Assembly: GCA_900544705.1 (NCBI GenBank)
Contig: UQWH01000015.1
Location: 1 to 38,361 of the forward strand
Length of the DNA: 38,361 nucleotides
Source: an uncultured Eubacteriales bacterium
GTDB lineage: Bacteria; Bacillota; Clostridia; Oscillospirales; Oscillospiraceae
Reading direction: 5' to 3'
A program made the position numbers and the translations under genes. This document shows positions 29,422 through 36,493 of this stretch, piece by piece (positions within the stretch are counted from its first letter, which is position 1; each line of letters opens with the position of its first letter). The notes beneath the pieces are model-generated. The model was not told the origin of the DNA, did not search any database, and saw only the letters and a list, made by a program, of their open reading frames with translations.

Positions 29422-32019
29422 TTAGGATTCCAGCGAAAGCTCGCCGTTTTCCACCTTGACGGTGATGGTCGAGTTCGGGGAGATGTTGCCCTGTACGATG
29501 CGCTTTGCCAGCAGGGTTTCGACCGTGTGCTGCAAGTACCGCTTGAGCGGCCGTGCGCCGTACTGCGGATCGTAGGCGGCGTCGATGATATACTGCTTGG
29601 CCTCCGGCGTCAGCTCGCAGCGAAGCTGCTGCTGCTCCAGACGACGGTTGAGCAGATTCATCTGCAGGTCGATGATGCGGACAATGTTGTCCTTCGTCAG
29701 CGGTTTGTAGAATACGATCTCATCCAGCCGGTTCAGGAATTCGGGGCGGAAGCTCTTCTTGAGCAGCTGCTCGACCTGAAGCCGTGCCTCCGGGCGGATG
29801 CTGCCGTCGGCGGCAATACCTTCCAGCAGATATTCCGAGCCGAGGTTGCTCGTCAGGATCAGAATGGTGTTTTTGAAGTCCACCGTGCGGCCCTGAGAGT
29901 CCGTAATACGGCCGTCGTCGAGCACCTGCAGAAGGACGTTGAACACATCCGGATGCGCCTTTTCTACCTCGTCGAACAGAACGACGCAATAGGGATTCCG
30001 GCGGACGGCCTCCGTGAGCTGGCCGCCCTCGTCATAGCCGACGTATCCGGGAGGCGCTCCGATCAGACGCGACACGGAGAATTTCTCCATGTATTCGGAC
30101 ATATCAATTCGAACGAGGTTCTTCTCGTCATCAAACAGTGCTTCGGCCAGCGCCTTGGCAAGCTCCGTCTTGCCGACGCCCGTCGGGCCAAGGAAGAGGA
30201 AGGAACCGAGCGGACGGTTCGGGTCCTGAATTCCCGCGCGGCTGCGGAGGATGGCATCCGCCACGGACTGCACGGCCTCATCCTGTCCAACGACACGCTG
30301 ATGCAGCACGTCCGACAGATGCAGGAGCTTTTCGCGCTCGCCCTCGACCAGCTTTGCCACGGGAATGCCGGTCCAGCGCTCGACGATCTTTGCGATCTCT
30401 TCCTCCGTGACCTTGTCACGCAGGAGGTTACTCTGCTTGGCGTGGCTTGCCAGCTCCTCCTCGTGCGCCAGCTGCTTTTTGAGTTCCGGCAGCTCGCCGT
30501 ATTTCAGACGCGCGGCCGTTTCCAGATCATATTCCTGCTCGGCGCGCTCGATCTTGGCACCCAGTTCCTCGATGCGTTCGCGGAGCTGCTGCACCTTACC
30601 GATGGCATTCTTTTCGTTTTCCCACTGGGCTTTCATGCTGTTGAATTTCTCGCGCTGCTCGGCCAGCTCCTTGCGCAGCTCAGTGAGTCTGCCTTGCGAG
30701 AGCTCGTCGGTTTCGTTTTTCAGCGCGGCCTCTTCGATCTCCATCTGGATGATCTTGCGGCGGATGACGTCCAGCTCGGTCGGCATGGAGTCCATCTCCG
30801 TGCGGATCATGGCGCAGGCCTCGTCGATCAGGTCGATAGCCTTGTCCGGCAGGAAACGGTCTGTGATATAACGGTCGGAGAGGGTCGCGGCGGCGATGAT
30901 CGCGGGATCCGTGATCTTTACGCCGTGGAAGACCTCATAACGCTCCTCCAGACCACGCAGGATGGCGATCGTGTCCTCAACGGACGGCTCTTTGACCATG
31001 ACCGGCTGGAAGCGGCGCTCCAGCGCGGGGTCTTTTTCGATATATTTGCGGTATTCGTCCAGCGTTGTTGCACCGATGCAGTGCAGCTCGCCTCTGGCCA
31101 GCATCGGCTTGAGCAGATTGCCCGCGTCCATGCTGCCCTCGGTCTTGCCCGCGCCGACGATGGTGTGCAGCTCATCAATAAACAGCACGATGCGGCCCTC
31201 GGAGTTCTTGACCTCCTCCAGCACGGCCTTCAGACGCTCCTCAAACTCGCCGCGGTACTTTGCGCCGGCGATCAGTGCGCCCATGTCCAGAGAGAAGATG
31301 GTCTTGTCCTGCAGGCTCTTGGGAACGTCGCCGCGGACGATCCGCTGCGCCAGTCCTTCGGCGATGGCCGTCTTGCCGACGCCCGGTTCACCGATCAGAA
31401 CGGGGTTGTTCTTCGTCTTTCGGGACAGGATCCGGATGACGTTTCGAATTTCGTCGTCACGGCCGATGACGGGGTCAGTTTTCTTTTCGCGCGCCTTTTT
31501 CACAAGGTCGGTGCCGTATTTTTCCAGCGCTTCGTAGGTGTCCTCCGGGTTATCGGTCGTGACCCGGCTGCTGCCGCGGATGCTCTGCAAAACCTTCAGG
31601 CAGTCCTCCTTCGTGATGCGGTAGTCGCGGAAAAGCGGCGCAACGGTGCTGTCGGCCTTATCGAGCATCGCAAGGAAGAGATGCTCCACGGAAACGTAGT
31701 CGTCCCGCATGGACTTTGCGATTTCCTCCGCGTCGGCAAGGAGCTGCTGCATCCCGCCGGAGATGTAAAGCTGATCGGCCGACCGGCCGGAGCCGGTCAC
31801 GGCAGGGAGCTTTTCCACCGCGTCGTTTGCGGCGGCATCAAGGCTTTCTACCATCACGCCAAGACGCTTGAGAAGCTGCGGCACAAGGCCGCCGTCCTGC
31901 CGCAGCAGGGCCAGCAGCAGGTGCGCCTGCTCCAACTGCTGATTTTGATGGGTCACTGCAAGCTGCTGCGCGCTGCGCAGGGCTTCCAGACTTTTCTGCG
32001 TATATTGATTCAGATCCAT
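29422..32019 (-). CDS. clpB: ATP-dependent chaperone ClpB (Hsp100 disaggregase)
   Basis: 865 residues with the full ClpB layout: Clp N-domain repeats (about 1-145), AAA1 with GEPGVGKTA near 205 and LFIDELHT, a coiled-coil M-domain (about 400-530), AAA2 with GPTGVGKTELAKALAEALF near 600 and LFDEVEKAH, and a C-terminal D2-small domain. Disaggregates proteins together with DnaK/DnaJ in the cytosol. Start MDLNQYTQKS at 32019 has AGGAGG; the frame runs 8 codons further without support. Controlled by a CIRCE operator immediately downstream of its promoter. Single-gene unit. Confidence 0.97.
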   Translation of the reverse strand: MDLNQYTQKSLEALRSAQQLAVTHQNQQLEQAHLLLALLRQDGGLVPQLLKRLGVMVESLDAAANDAVEKLPAVTGSGRSADQLYISGGMQQLLADAEEIAKSMRDDYVSVEHLFLAMLDKADSTVAPLFRDYRITKEDCLKVLQSIRGSSRVTTDNPEDTYEALEKYGTDLVKKAREKKTDPVIGRDDEIRNVIRILSRKTKNNPVLIGEPGVGKTAIAEGLAQRIVRGDVPKSLQDKTIFSLDMGALIAGAKYRGEFEERLKAVLEEVKNSEGRIVLFIDELHTIVGAGKTEGSMDAGNLLKPMLARGELHCIGATTLDEYRKYIEKDPALERRFQPVMVKEPSVEDTIAILRGLEERYEVFHGVKITDPAIIAAATLSDRYITDRFLPDKAIDLIDEACAMIRTEMDSMPTELDVIRRKIIQMEIEEAALKNETDELSQGRLTELRKELAEQREKFNSMKAQWENEKNAIGKVQQLRERIEELGAKIERAEQEYDLETAARLKYGELPELKKQLAHEEELASHAKQSNLLRDKVTEEEIAKIVERWTGIPVAKLVEGEREKLLHLSDVLHQRVVGQDEAVQSVADAILRSRAGIQDPNRPLGSFLFLGPTGVGKTELAKALAEALFDDEKNLVRIDMSEYMEKFSVSRLIGAPPGYVGYDEGGQLTEAVRRNPYCVVLFDEVEKAHPDVFNVLLQVLDDGRITDSQGRTVDFKNTILILTSNLGSEYLLEGIAADGSIRPEARLQVEQLLKKSFRPEFLNRLDEIVFYKPLTKDNIVRIIDLQMNLLNRRLEQQQLRCELTPEAKQYIIDAAYDPQYGARPLKRYLQHTVETLLAKRIVQGNISPNSTITVKVENGELSLES

Positions 32020-32070
32020 AACGAATCCTCCTTCCATTTCCAAGGCTCCGGCTGTGCCGGAGCTCCGGAA

Positions 32071-32097
32071 TTAGCACTCTTACCATGAGAGTGCTAA
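32071..32097 (-). promoter_or_regulatory. CIRCE element (HrcA operator) of clpB
   Basis: TTAGCACTC (32071-32079), N9, GAGTGCTAA (32089-32097): an exact match to the CIRCE consensus. It lies at about +8 to +34 of the predicted transcript, so HrcA would block transcription until heat shock. A hairpin GCTCCGGC-ACA-GCCGGAGC (32045-32063) follows in the leader. Confidence 0.97.
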
Positions 32098-32110
32098 CCT
32101 CTTTTTCCAC

Positions 32111-32139
32111 ATAATAAACCCATGCTGCGGAATTGTCAA
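32111..32139 (-). promoter_or_regulatory. Promoter of clpB
   Basis: Minus strand TTGACA (32134-32139) and TATTAT (32111-32116) with a 17-bp spacer; predicted start near 32104, just before CIRCE. Confidence 0.85.
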
Positions 32140-32173
32140 TAGGGCAAATGTGAATTTTTTGAAAACACTTCCG

Positions 32174-32206
32174 GGAAAAATTTTCCCCGGCAGCAGGCTG
32201 CCGGGG
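32174..32206 (-). terminator. Terminator of the small membrane-protein gene
   Basis: Ten-bp stem CCCCGGCAGC (32185-32194)/GCTGCCGGGG (32197-32206); on the minus strand it is followed by AAAATTTTTCCC. It lies 14 nt past the stop of the 55-residue ORF and upstream of the clpB promoter. Confidence 0.7.
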
Positions 32207-32219
32207 CTGCGTGTTACAG

Positions 32220-32387
32220 TCAATTTCCTTTCAGCTTCTGCGCTGCGTCCGCGACGGTCTGTTCCAGAGAATCCACCGCCTTCTGCGCCTCCTGACGGAC
32301 CGGCGACTGCTGCGGCAGCATCAGTGCGACGGCACCGCCGGCCAGCATCCCGGCGCCCAGCGTCAGCAAAAACGATCGTACCTGCAT
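32220..32387 (-). CDS. 55-residue single-span protein, YtxH-like
   Basis: Short gene starting MQVRSFLLTLGAGMLAGGAV, with one hydrophobic segment rich in Gly/Ala (about 5-24). It is followed by LPQQSPVRQEAQKAVDSLEQ and an amphipathic helix ending AAQKLKGN. This resembles YtxH/gas-vesicle-like small envelope proteins by layout only. GGAGGAG is well placed before ATG 32387 and a terminator follows, so it is a real gene despite its size. Function unknown. Divergent from pyrF. Confidence 0.8.
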   Translation of the reverse strand: MQVRSFLLTLGAGMLAGGAVALMLPQQSPVRQEAQKAVDSLEQTVADAAQKLKGN

Positions 32388-32465
32388 TGTAAACTCCTCC
32401 TTCCCGTCCTTAGTCTGTGCGTCCGGCGGGAAAGTATTGCAGGGGATTTTTGCAGAAAAACGTCT

Positions 32466-32493
32466 TTGCAGCGCAAAAAAACTGTGGTATACT
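32466..32493 (+). promoter_or_regulatory. Promoter of pyrF
   Basis: TTGCAG (32466-32471), 16-bp spacer, TATACT (32488-32493) with an extended TGG before it; 31 nt to the ATG. Confidence 0.7.
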
Positions 32494-32524
32494 ACTTATA
32501 TAAAAAAATAGGGAGGCTGCTGTC

Positions 32525-33448
32525 ATGTCGATTGATTTTTTGCAGGAGAGAATCCGGAAGCTGAAGAACCCGACCATGGTCGGGCTGGATCCCTATCTGC
32601 CCATTTTGCCGAAGCACATCGTGCAGGAGGCTTTTGACCGCGACGGGCAGACGCTTGCGGGCGCGGCTGCAGCGTATTACCGCTTCTGTACGGAGCTGCT
32701 TGACGCATTGAAGGACATCGTCCCTGCGGTTAAGATCCAGAGCGCCTGCTTTGAGGCGCTGGGCGCGGACGGCATCGCGCAGATGCAGCGCATCTCCGCC
32801 TACGCCAAGGACCTCGGTTATTATGTGCTGATCGACTCCATGCGCGGCGATGTGGGAAATATTGCCGAAATTCATGCGCAGGCGATGTTCGGCACGGTGC
32901 CGGTGGGCGAAACGGCGCATCAGATCTACCGCTGTGACGCGCTCACGGTCAACGGCTACCTCGGCAGCGACGGCGTGAAGCCCTATCTGCCGTATTGCAA
33001 AAATGACGGAAAGAACATCTTCCTGCTGCTCAAGACCTCCAACAAATCCTCCCGTGAGGTGCAGGATCTGCTCTCCGGCGACCGCGTGATCTACACCGCC
33101 ATGGCCGATCTTGCCATGCGCTGGAGCACGAATCTGTTCGGCAAAAACGGCTATTCGGAGATCGGCGCGGTGGTCGGCGCGACCTATCCGCAGACCATGC
33201 AGCTCCTGCGCGAAAAGTATGACCGCCTGTTCTTTCTCGTGCCGGGCTACGGCGCGCAGGGCGGCACGGCGAAAAACGTGCAGTTTGCCTTCGACCGCTT
33301 CGGTCACGGTGCGATCGTTGCGGCCTCGCGGAGCATCATCTGCGCGTGGCAGAAGACCGGCAGGGACGGCAGCGACTATACCGCCTGCGCGGTCGAGGCG
33401 GCGCATAAAATGAAAAATGACATCGGAAAATATGTGGTGATTCTATGA
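32525..33448 (+). CDS. pyrF: Orotidine-5'-phosphate decarboxylase, group 2
   Basis: 307 residues. Decarboxylates OMP to UMP, the last step of pyrimidine synthesis. Family-2 landmarks are TMVGLDPYLPILP near the N-terminus, VPAVKIQSACFEALGADG, VLIDSMRGDVGNIAEIHAQA (catalytic Lys/Asp region), GYLGSDGVKPYLPYC, and FLVPGYGAQGGTAKNVQFAF near 235. The length fits the longer group 2 enzymes rather than the 230-residue group 1. GGGAGG precedes the ATG. No other pyrimidine genes are in the window; the stop overlaps the next gene (ATGA). Confidence 0.93.
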   Translation: MSIDFLQERIRKLKNPTMVGLDPYLPILPKHIVQEAFDRDGQTLAGAAAAYYRFCTELLDALKDIVPAVKIQSACFEALGADGIAQMQRISAYAKDLGYYVLIDSMRGDVGNIAEIHAQAMFGTVPVGETAHQIYRCDALTVNGYLGSDGVKPYLPYCKNDGKNIFLLLKTSNKSSREVQDLLSGDRVIYTAMADLAMRWSTNLFGKNGYSEIGAVVGATYPQTMQLLREKYDRLFFLVPGYGAQGGTAKNVQFAFDRFGHGAIVAASRSIICAWQKTGRDGSDYTACAVEAAHKMKNDIGKYVVIL

Positions 33449-34458
33449 CAACGCTTTACCTCATCCGCCACGCGGAGGCGGAGGGCAATATCTTCCGGCG
33501 CGTGCATGGCTGGTACGATTCCTCCGTCACGCCCAACGGCCTGCGCCAAATCGCGGCGCTGCAAAAACGCTTTGAAACGGTGCAGGTCGACGCGGTCTAT
33601 GCCAGCGACCTCATCCGTACCTGCACCACCGCGGGCGCGGTCTGGAAGCCGAAGGGGCTGACACTGCACACAGAGCCGCGCTTTCGCGAGGTACATATGG
33701 GCGTCTGGGAGGACGCGCCCTTCGGGCAGGTCATGCGCGAGCAGCCGGAGGTCTACCGGAAATTTGCCAAGGCGCCGCAGGAGTGGGCAGTCGAGGGTTC
33801 CGAGCGCTACGAGGAATTCACGGGGCGCTTTTTGCAGGCGCTGGATGAGATCGCCCGGCAGTACGACGGGCAGAGCGTCGCAATCTTTTCGCATGGCATG
33901 GTTTTACAGAACGCGCTGGGACGTCTGTTTTTTGGAGGCGATACGAATAAACTCGGACACAGCGAAAATACTGCCGTTTCTACCCTGCATTATGAAAACG
34001 GCGCTTACCGGCTGGAATCGCTCTTTGATGCGTCCCATCTGCCCAAGGAGATCTCGACCGTCGGCCGCCAGAGCTGGTGGCGGCGGGAGGATCACCGCGA
34101 TATGAATTTCTGGTATCGCCCGGCGCAGGCGGAGGATGCCGCGCTTTTGGACGCACTTGGCATTGCGCCGGGGGCGCGAACGGTCGTCGCCTGCCTGGAG
34201 GACGAGGCGGCCGGTGCAGTCTCCCTGCGGCGGCTGGACGAAAAAACGGGTGCGATCGCGGACCTTGCCCTGCTGCCGGCCTACCGCGGACAGGGCCTTG
34301 CGGCGCAGCTTCTGGGCTATGCAGTCAGCGCCTTCCGCAAAGACGGCCTGAGCAAGCTGACGCTCCTTCGGGAGCCTCAGGGGGATGCGGAACACTTTTT
34401 TGACCGCTTTTCTCTGCAAACGAACGAAGGCGTGTCGCTGATCCCGAGAATCCGATAA
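33445..34458 (+). CDS. Histidine phosphatase fused to a GNAT acetyltransferase
   Basis: 337 residues in two domains. Residues 1-205 are a histidine phosphatase (phosphoglycerate-mutase superfamily): LIRHAEAEGN with Arg8/His9, YASDLIRTCTTA, REVHMGVWEDA, and FSHGMVLQNALG with the second His. From about 220 to the end is a GNAT-like domain, with the acetyl-CoA loop in LLPAYRGQGLAAQLLGYAV. Substrates are unknown; the phosphatase half resembles phosphoglycerate mutase or alpha-ribazole phosphatase-like enzymes. It starts inside the pyrF stop (ATGA), so it is translated with pyrF. Confidence 0.88.
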   Translation: MTTLYLIRHAEAEGNIFRRVHGWYDSSVTPNGLRQIAALQKRFETVQVDAVYASDLIRTCTTAGAVWKPKGLTLHTEPRFREVHMGVWEDAPFGQVMREQPEVYRKFAKAPQEWAVEGSERYEEFTGRFLQALDEIARQYDGQSVAIFSHGMVLQNALGRLFFGGDTNKLGHSENTAVSTLHYENGAYRLESLFDASHLPKEISTVGRQSWWRREDHRDMNFWYRPAQAEDAALLDALGIAPGARTVVACLEDEAAGAVSLRRLDEKTGAIADLALLPAYRGQGLAAQLLGYAVSAFRKDGLSKLTLLREPQGDAEHFFDRFSLQTNEGVSLIPRIR

Positions 34459-34467
34459 GGATATTAA

Positions 34468-34514
34468 CAGACACACCAAGCGAAAGTCCAAAAGGACTTT
34501 TGCATAGAAATGCA
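34468..34514. repeat. Repeat family copy C (36-bp direct repeat unit, truncated palindrome)
   Basis: Positions 34468-34503 are identical over 36 bases to 34659-34694. The left arm (GACACACCAAGCGAAAGTCC) is intact but only ten bases of the right arm remain; the sequence continues into a separate small hairpin TGCAT-AGAA-ATGCA (34501-34514). Confidence 0.75.
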
Positions 34515-34562
34515 GATTGCCAAAAAACGAGCAGCCATAGCTTCCGGAGGGAAGAAAAGAGT

Positions 34563-34654
34563 GAAAGGAAACCGACAGGGTTTCCTTTCGCGTTCAATCA
34601 CCCGCCGCTGCGGCCAAAATTGCAAAATAGAACTACAAATCGATATTTTGCAAT
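34563..34654. repeat. Two further palindromes in the gap before spoIVA
   Basis: Stem 1: GAAAGGAAACC (34563-34573)/GGTTTCCTTTC (34579-34589), loop 5. Stem 2: ATTGCAAAATA (34619-34629)/TATTTTGCAAT (34644-34654), loop 14. Both are perfect 11-bp matches. Together with copies C and D they fill most of the 303-bp gap between the phosphatase gene and spoIVA; I see no gene in this gap. Confidence 0.7.
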
Positions 34655-34658
34655 TTTG

Positions 34659-34704
34659 CAGACACACCAAGCGAAAGTCCAAAAGGACTTTTGCTTGGTG
34701 TGTC
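34659..34704. repeat. Repeat family copy D, 20-bp near-perfect palindrome
   Basis: Arms 34661-34680 and 34685-34704 match in 19 of 20 positions (the exception is a G-T wobble) around an AAAA loop, core AGTCC-AAAA-GGACT. The first 36 bases repeat copy C exactly. It ends where the putative sigma-E promoter begins. Confidence 0.8.
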
Positions 34705-34731
34705 ATAGCTTTTTCCCCTCGTGCATACCAT
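34704..34731 (+). promoter_or_regulatory. Candidate sigma-E promoter of spoIVA
   Basis: CATAG (34704-34708) and CATACCAT (34724-34731), close to the sigma-E pattern of an ATA-type -35 and CATACA-x-T -10. In Bacillus spoIVA is transcribed by mother-cell sigma-E. It is followed by GGGGGAGG and the ATG at 34762. Confidence 0.6.
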
Positions 34732-34761
34732 GTATCACGAGAATGTGGGGGAGGCTATTGT

Positions 34762-36234
34762 ATGAGTAATATCTATGCCGACATTGCCAGACGGACGGGC
34801 GGCGACATTTATATCGGCGTGGTCGGCCCGGTGCGCACGGGAAAATCAACACTGATCAAGCGCGTGATGGAGGAACTGGTCATTCCGAACATCGACGACC
34901 TTTACCAGCGTGAGCGCGCGAAGGATGAGCTGCCGCAGAGCGGCTCTGGCAGGACGATCATGACGGCGGAACCGAAGTTCGTTCCGGAGGACGCGGTGGA
35001 GATCAGCCCGGACGGGACGGCAAAGCTGTCCGTGCGCCTGATCGACTCCGTCGGGTACATGGTGCGCGGCGCCATCGGTGCGACCGAGGACGGCCAGCCG
35101 CGCATGGTCACGACGCCATGGTACGACCACGAGATTCCCATGACCGAGGCGGCCGAACTGGGCACGAAGAAGGTTATGGAGGATCACAGCACGATCGGCA
35201 TCGTCGTCACCACGGACGGCAGCATCACGGACATCCCGCGCGCGGACTATATCGAGGCCGAGGAACGCGCCATCCGCGATATGCAGGCGACGGGGAAGCC
35301 CTTTGTGGTCGTTGTCAACTCCGCCGCACCGAAGGGGGCCGAGGCGCAGGCGCTGCGCGATTATATTGAAGAGACCTACGGCGTGAGCGCCATGGCCGCC
35401 GACTGCCAGTCCATGCACGAGGCGGAGGTGAAGGAACTCCTGACCGGGCTTCTGTATGCCTTCCCAATGCGCGAAATGCGTGTGTTCCTGCCCGCATGGG
35501 TGCAGGCGCTGGAATGTGACAATCCGCTGAAAACCGCGCTGTACGAGGCAATGCGCACGAATGCGGCGCAGATCTCCCGCCTGGCGGAAACAGAGGCGGC
35601 GATCCGGCGCATCTGCGAGCTGGAGCAGGTCTGCGGCTACCGTATCGACTCCATTGATCTGGGACGGGGCATCGTCAACTGCGAGTTGGAATTCAGCGAG
35701 GGCCTGTTCTACCAGATTCTGGGCGAGCGTACCGGTTTTGAAATTGAAAACGACGGCCAGCTTCTCAGCCTCCTGACCGCGCTGGCGGAGATGAAGAAGC
35801 AGTATGACAAAATTTCCGCCGCGCTGGAGGAGGTCCGCGCCACGGGCTATGGCATCGTCATGCCGACAGCAGAGGAAATGCACATGGAGGTGCCGGAGAT
35901 CGTCCGCAAGGGCAGCGCCTACGGCGTCAAGCTGCGCGCGAGTGCGCCCTCCATCCACATGATGCGCGCCGACATCAAGACGGAGATCAGTCCCATGGTG
36001 GGAGACGAGCAGCAGTCCGAGGAGCTGGTCAAGTATCTGCTGGGCGAATATGAGGGCAACACGGAGAAGCTCTGGGAGAGCAACATTTTCGGGAAATCCG
36101 TGTTCGAGCTGGTCAATGAAGGACTGAGCTCGAAGCTCAAACGGATGCCGGAGGATGCACGTTACAAGCTCAAGGATGCGCTGACGAAGATCATCAACGA
36201 GGGTGCAAACGGTCTGATCTGCCTCCTTTTGTAA
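34762..36234 (+). CDS. spoIVA: Stage IV sporulation protein A (spore coat morphogenetic ATPase)
   Basis: 490 residues, matching the usual length of about 492. N-terminal P-loop ATPase with GVVGPVRTGKSTLIKRVMEE (Lys28), then NIDDLYQRERAKDELPQSG, LIDSVGYMVRGAIGATEDGQ and TTDGSITDIPRADYIEAEER. The C-terminal assembly region is intact (GLICLLL end). It polymerises with ATP on the forespore outer membrane and is the base for coat assembly. ATG 34762 has GGAGG; the frame is open 84 codons upstream through a palindrome-rich gap that does not look coding. Confidence 0.97.
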   Translation: MSNIYADIARRTGGDIYIGVVGPVRTGKSTLIKRVMEELVIPNIDDLYQRERAKDELPQSGSGRTIMTAEPKFVPEDAVEISPDGTAKLSVRLIDSVGYMVRGAIGATEDGQPRMVTTPWYDHEIPMTEAAELGTKKVMEDHSTIGIVVTTDGSITDIPRADYIEAEERAIRDMQATGKPFVVVVNSAAPKGAEAQALRDYIEETYGVSAMAADCQSMHEAEVKELLTGLLYAFPMREMRVFLPAWVQALECDNPLKTALYEAMRTNAAQISRLAETEAAIRRICELEQVCGYRIDSIDLGRGIVNCELEFSEGLFYQILGERTGFEIENDGQLLSLLTALAEMKKQYDKISAALEEVRATGYGIVMPTAEEMHMEVPEIVRKGSAYGVKLRASAPSIHMMRADIKTEISPMVGDEQQSEELVKYLLGEYEGNTEKLWESNIFGKSVFELVNEGLSSKLKRMPEDARYKLKDALTKIINEGANGLICLLL

Positions 36235-36243
36235 AAAAAACCA

Positions 36244-36288
36244 GCCTCGCGCCGCAGGCAGACCTGCCCGGCGCGGGGCGCCGCTTTT
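36244..36288 (+). terminator. Terminator of spoIVA
   Basis: Eleven-bp stem GCCTCGCGCCG (36244-36254)/CGGCGCGGGGC (36269-36279) with one wobble pair, an inner GGCA/TGCC stem in the loop, then GCCGCTTTT. Confidence 0.7.
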
Positions 36289-36314
36289 GCCTGCAAAGCC
36301 TTGTGCCGCAAGGA

Positions 36315-36390
36315 CTCTACTGCCAGTAGAATCGGATTCCCGCAGTCGTAGAGAGGGAACTCCGGGAAGTGGCGTGACTTTTTGCGGGAA
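36315..36390 (+). other. Structured segment upstream of degV with alternative pairings
   Basis: CTCTAC (36315-36320) pairs with GTAGAG (36348-36353). CGGA-TTCCC (36333-36341) pairs with GGGAA-C-TCCG (36355-36364). TTCCCGCA (36337-36344) can instead pair with TGCGGGAA (36383-36390), extended by GTC/GAC. The two TTCCC pairings exclude each other. It could be a cis-regulatory RNA or a small RNA between spoIVA and degV; it matches no riboswitch I recognise. Confidence 0.35.
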
Positions 36391-36406
36391 ACTGCATATG
36401 ATATGC
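36374..36406 (+). promoter_or_regulatory. Possible degV promoter with palindromic site
   Basis: GTGACT (36374-36379), 17-bp spacer, TATGAT (36397-36402). The -10 box lies within a perfect palindrome GCATAT-G-ATATGC (36394-36406), a possible operator. If used, the structured segment upstream is mostly outside the degV mRNA. Confidence 0.4.
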
Positions 36407-36493
36407 ACGCTGGCTCTGCTGCAGGCAGAGCGGCTTCCTTTTATACCGTACCATCGGTTGACAAGGGCAAACAGAGAAAATGGAGAATGTCCT

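Noticed and set aside
29383..32088. 901-codon open frame on the plus strand
   Set aside because: It lies wholly opposite clpB, whose minus-strand product has every expected motif. The plus frame shows no recognisable domain and arises from GC-rich third positions.
34468..34704. CRISPR array suggested by the repeated 36-mers
   Set aside because: Only two copies about 190 bp apart, each part of a long palindrome, with no regular spacers and no cas genes.
34510..34761. In-frame 84-codon N-terminal extension of SpoIVA
   Set aside because: It runs through palindromic repeats and the promoter-like sequence; SpoIVA has normal length from the ATG at 34762 with a strong Shine-Dalgarno.
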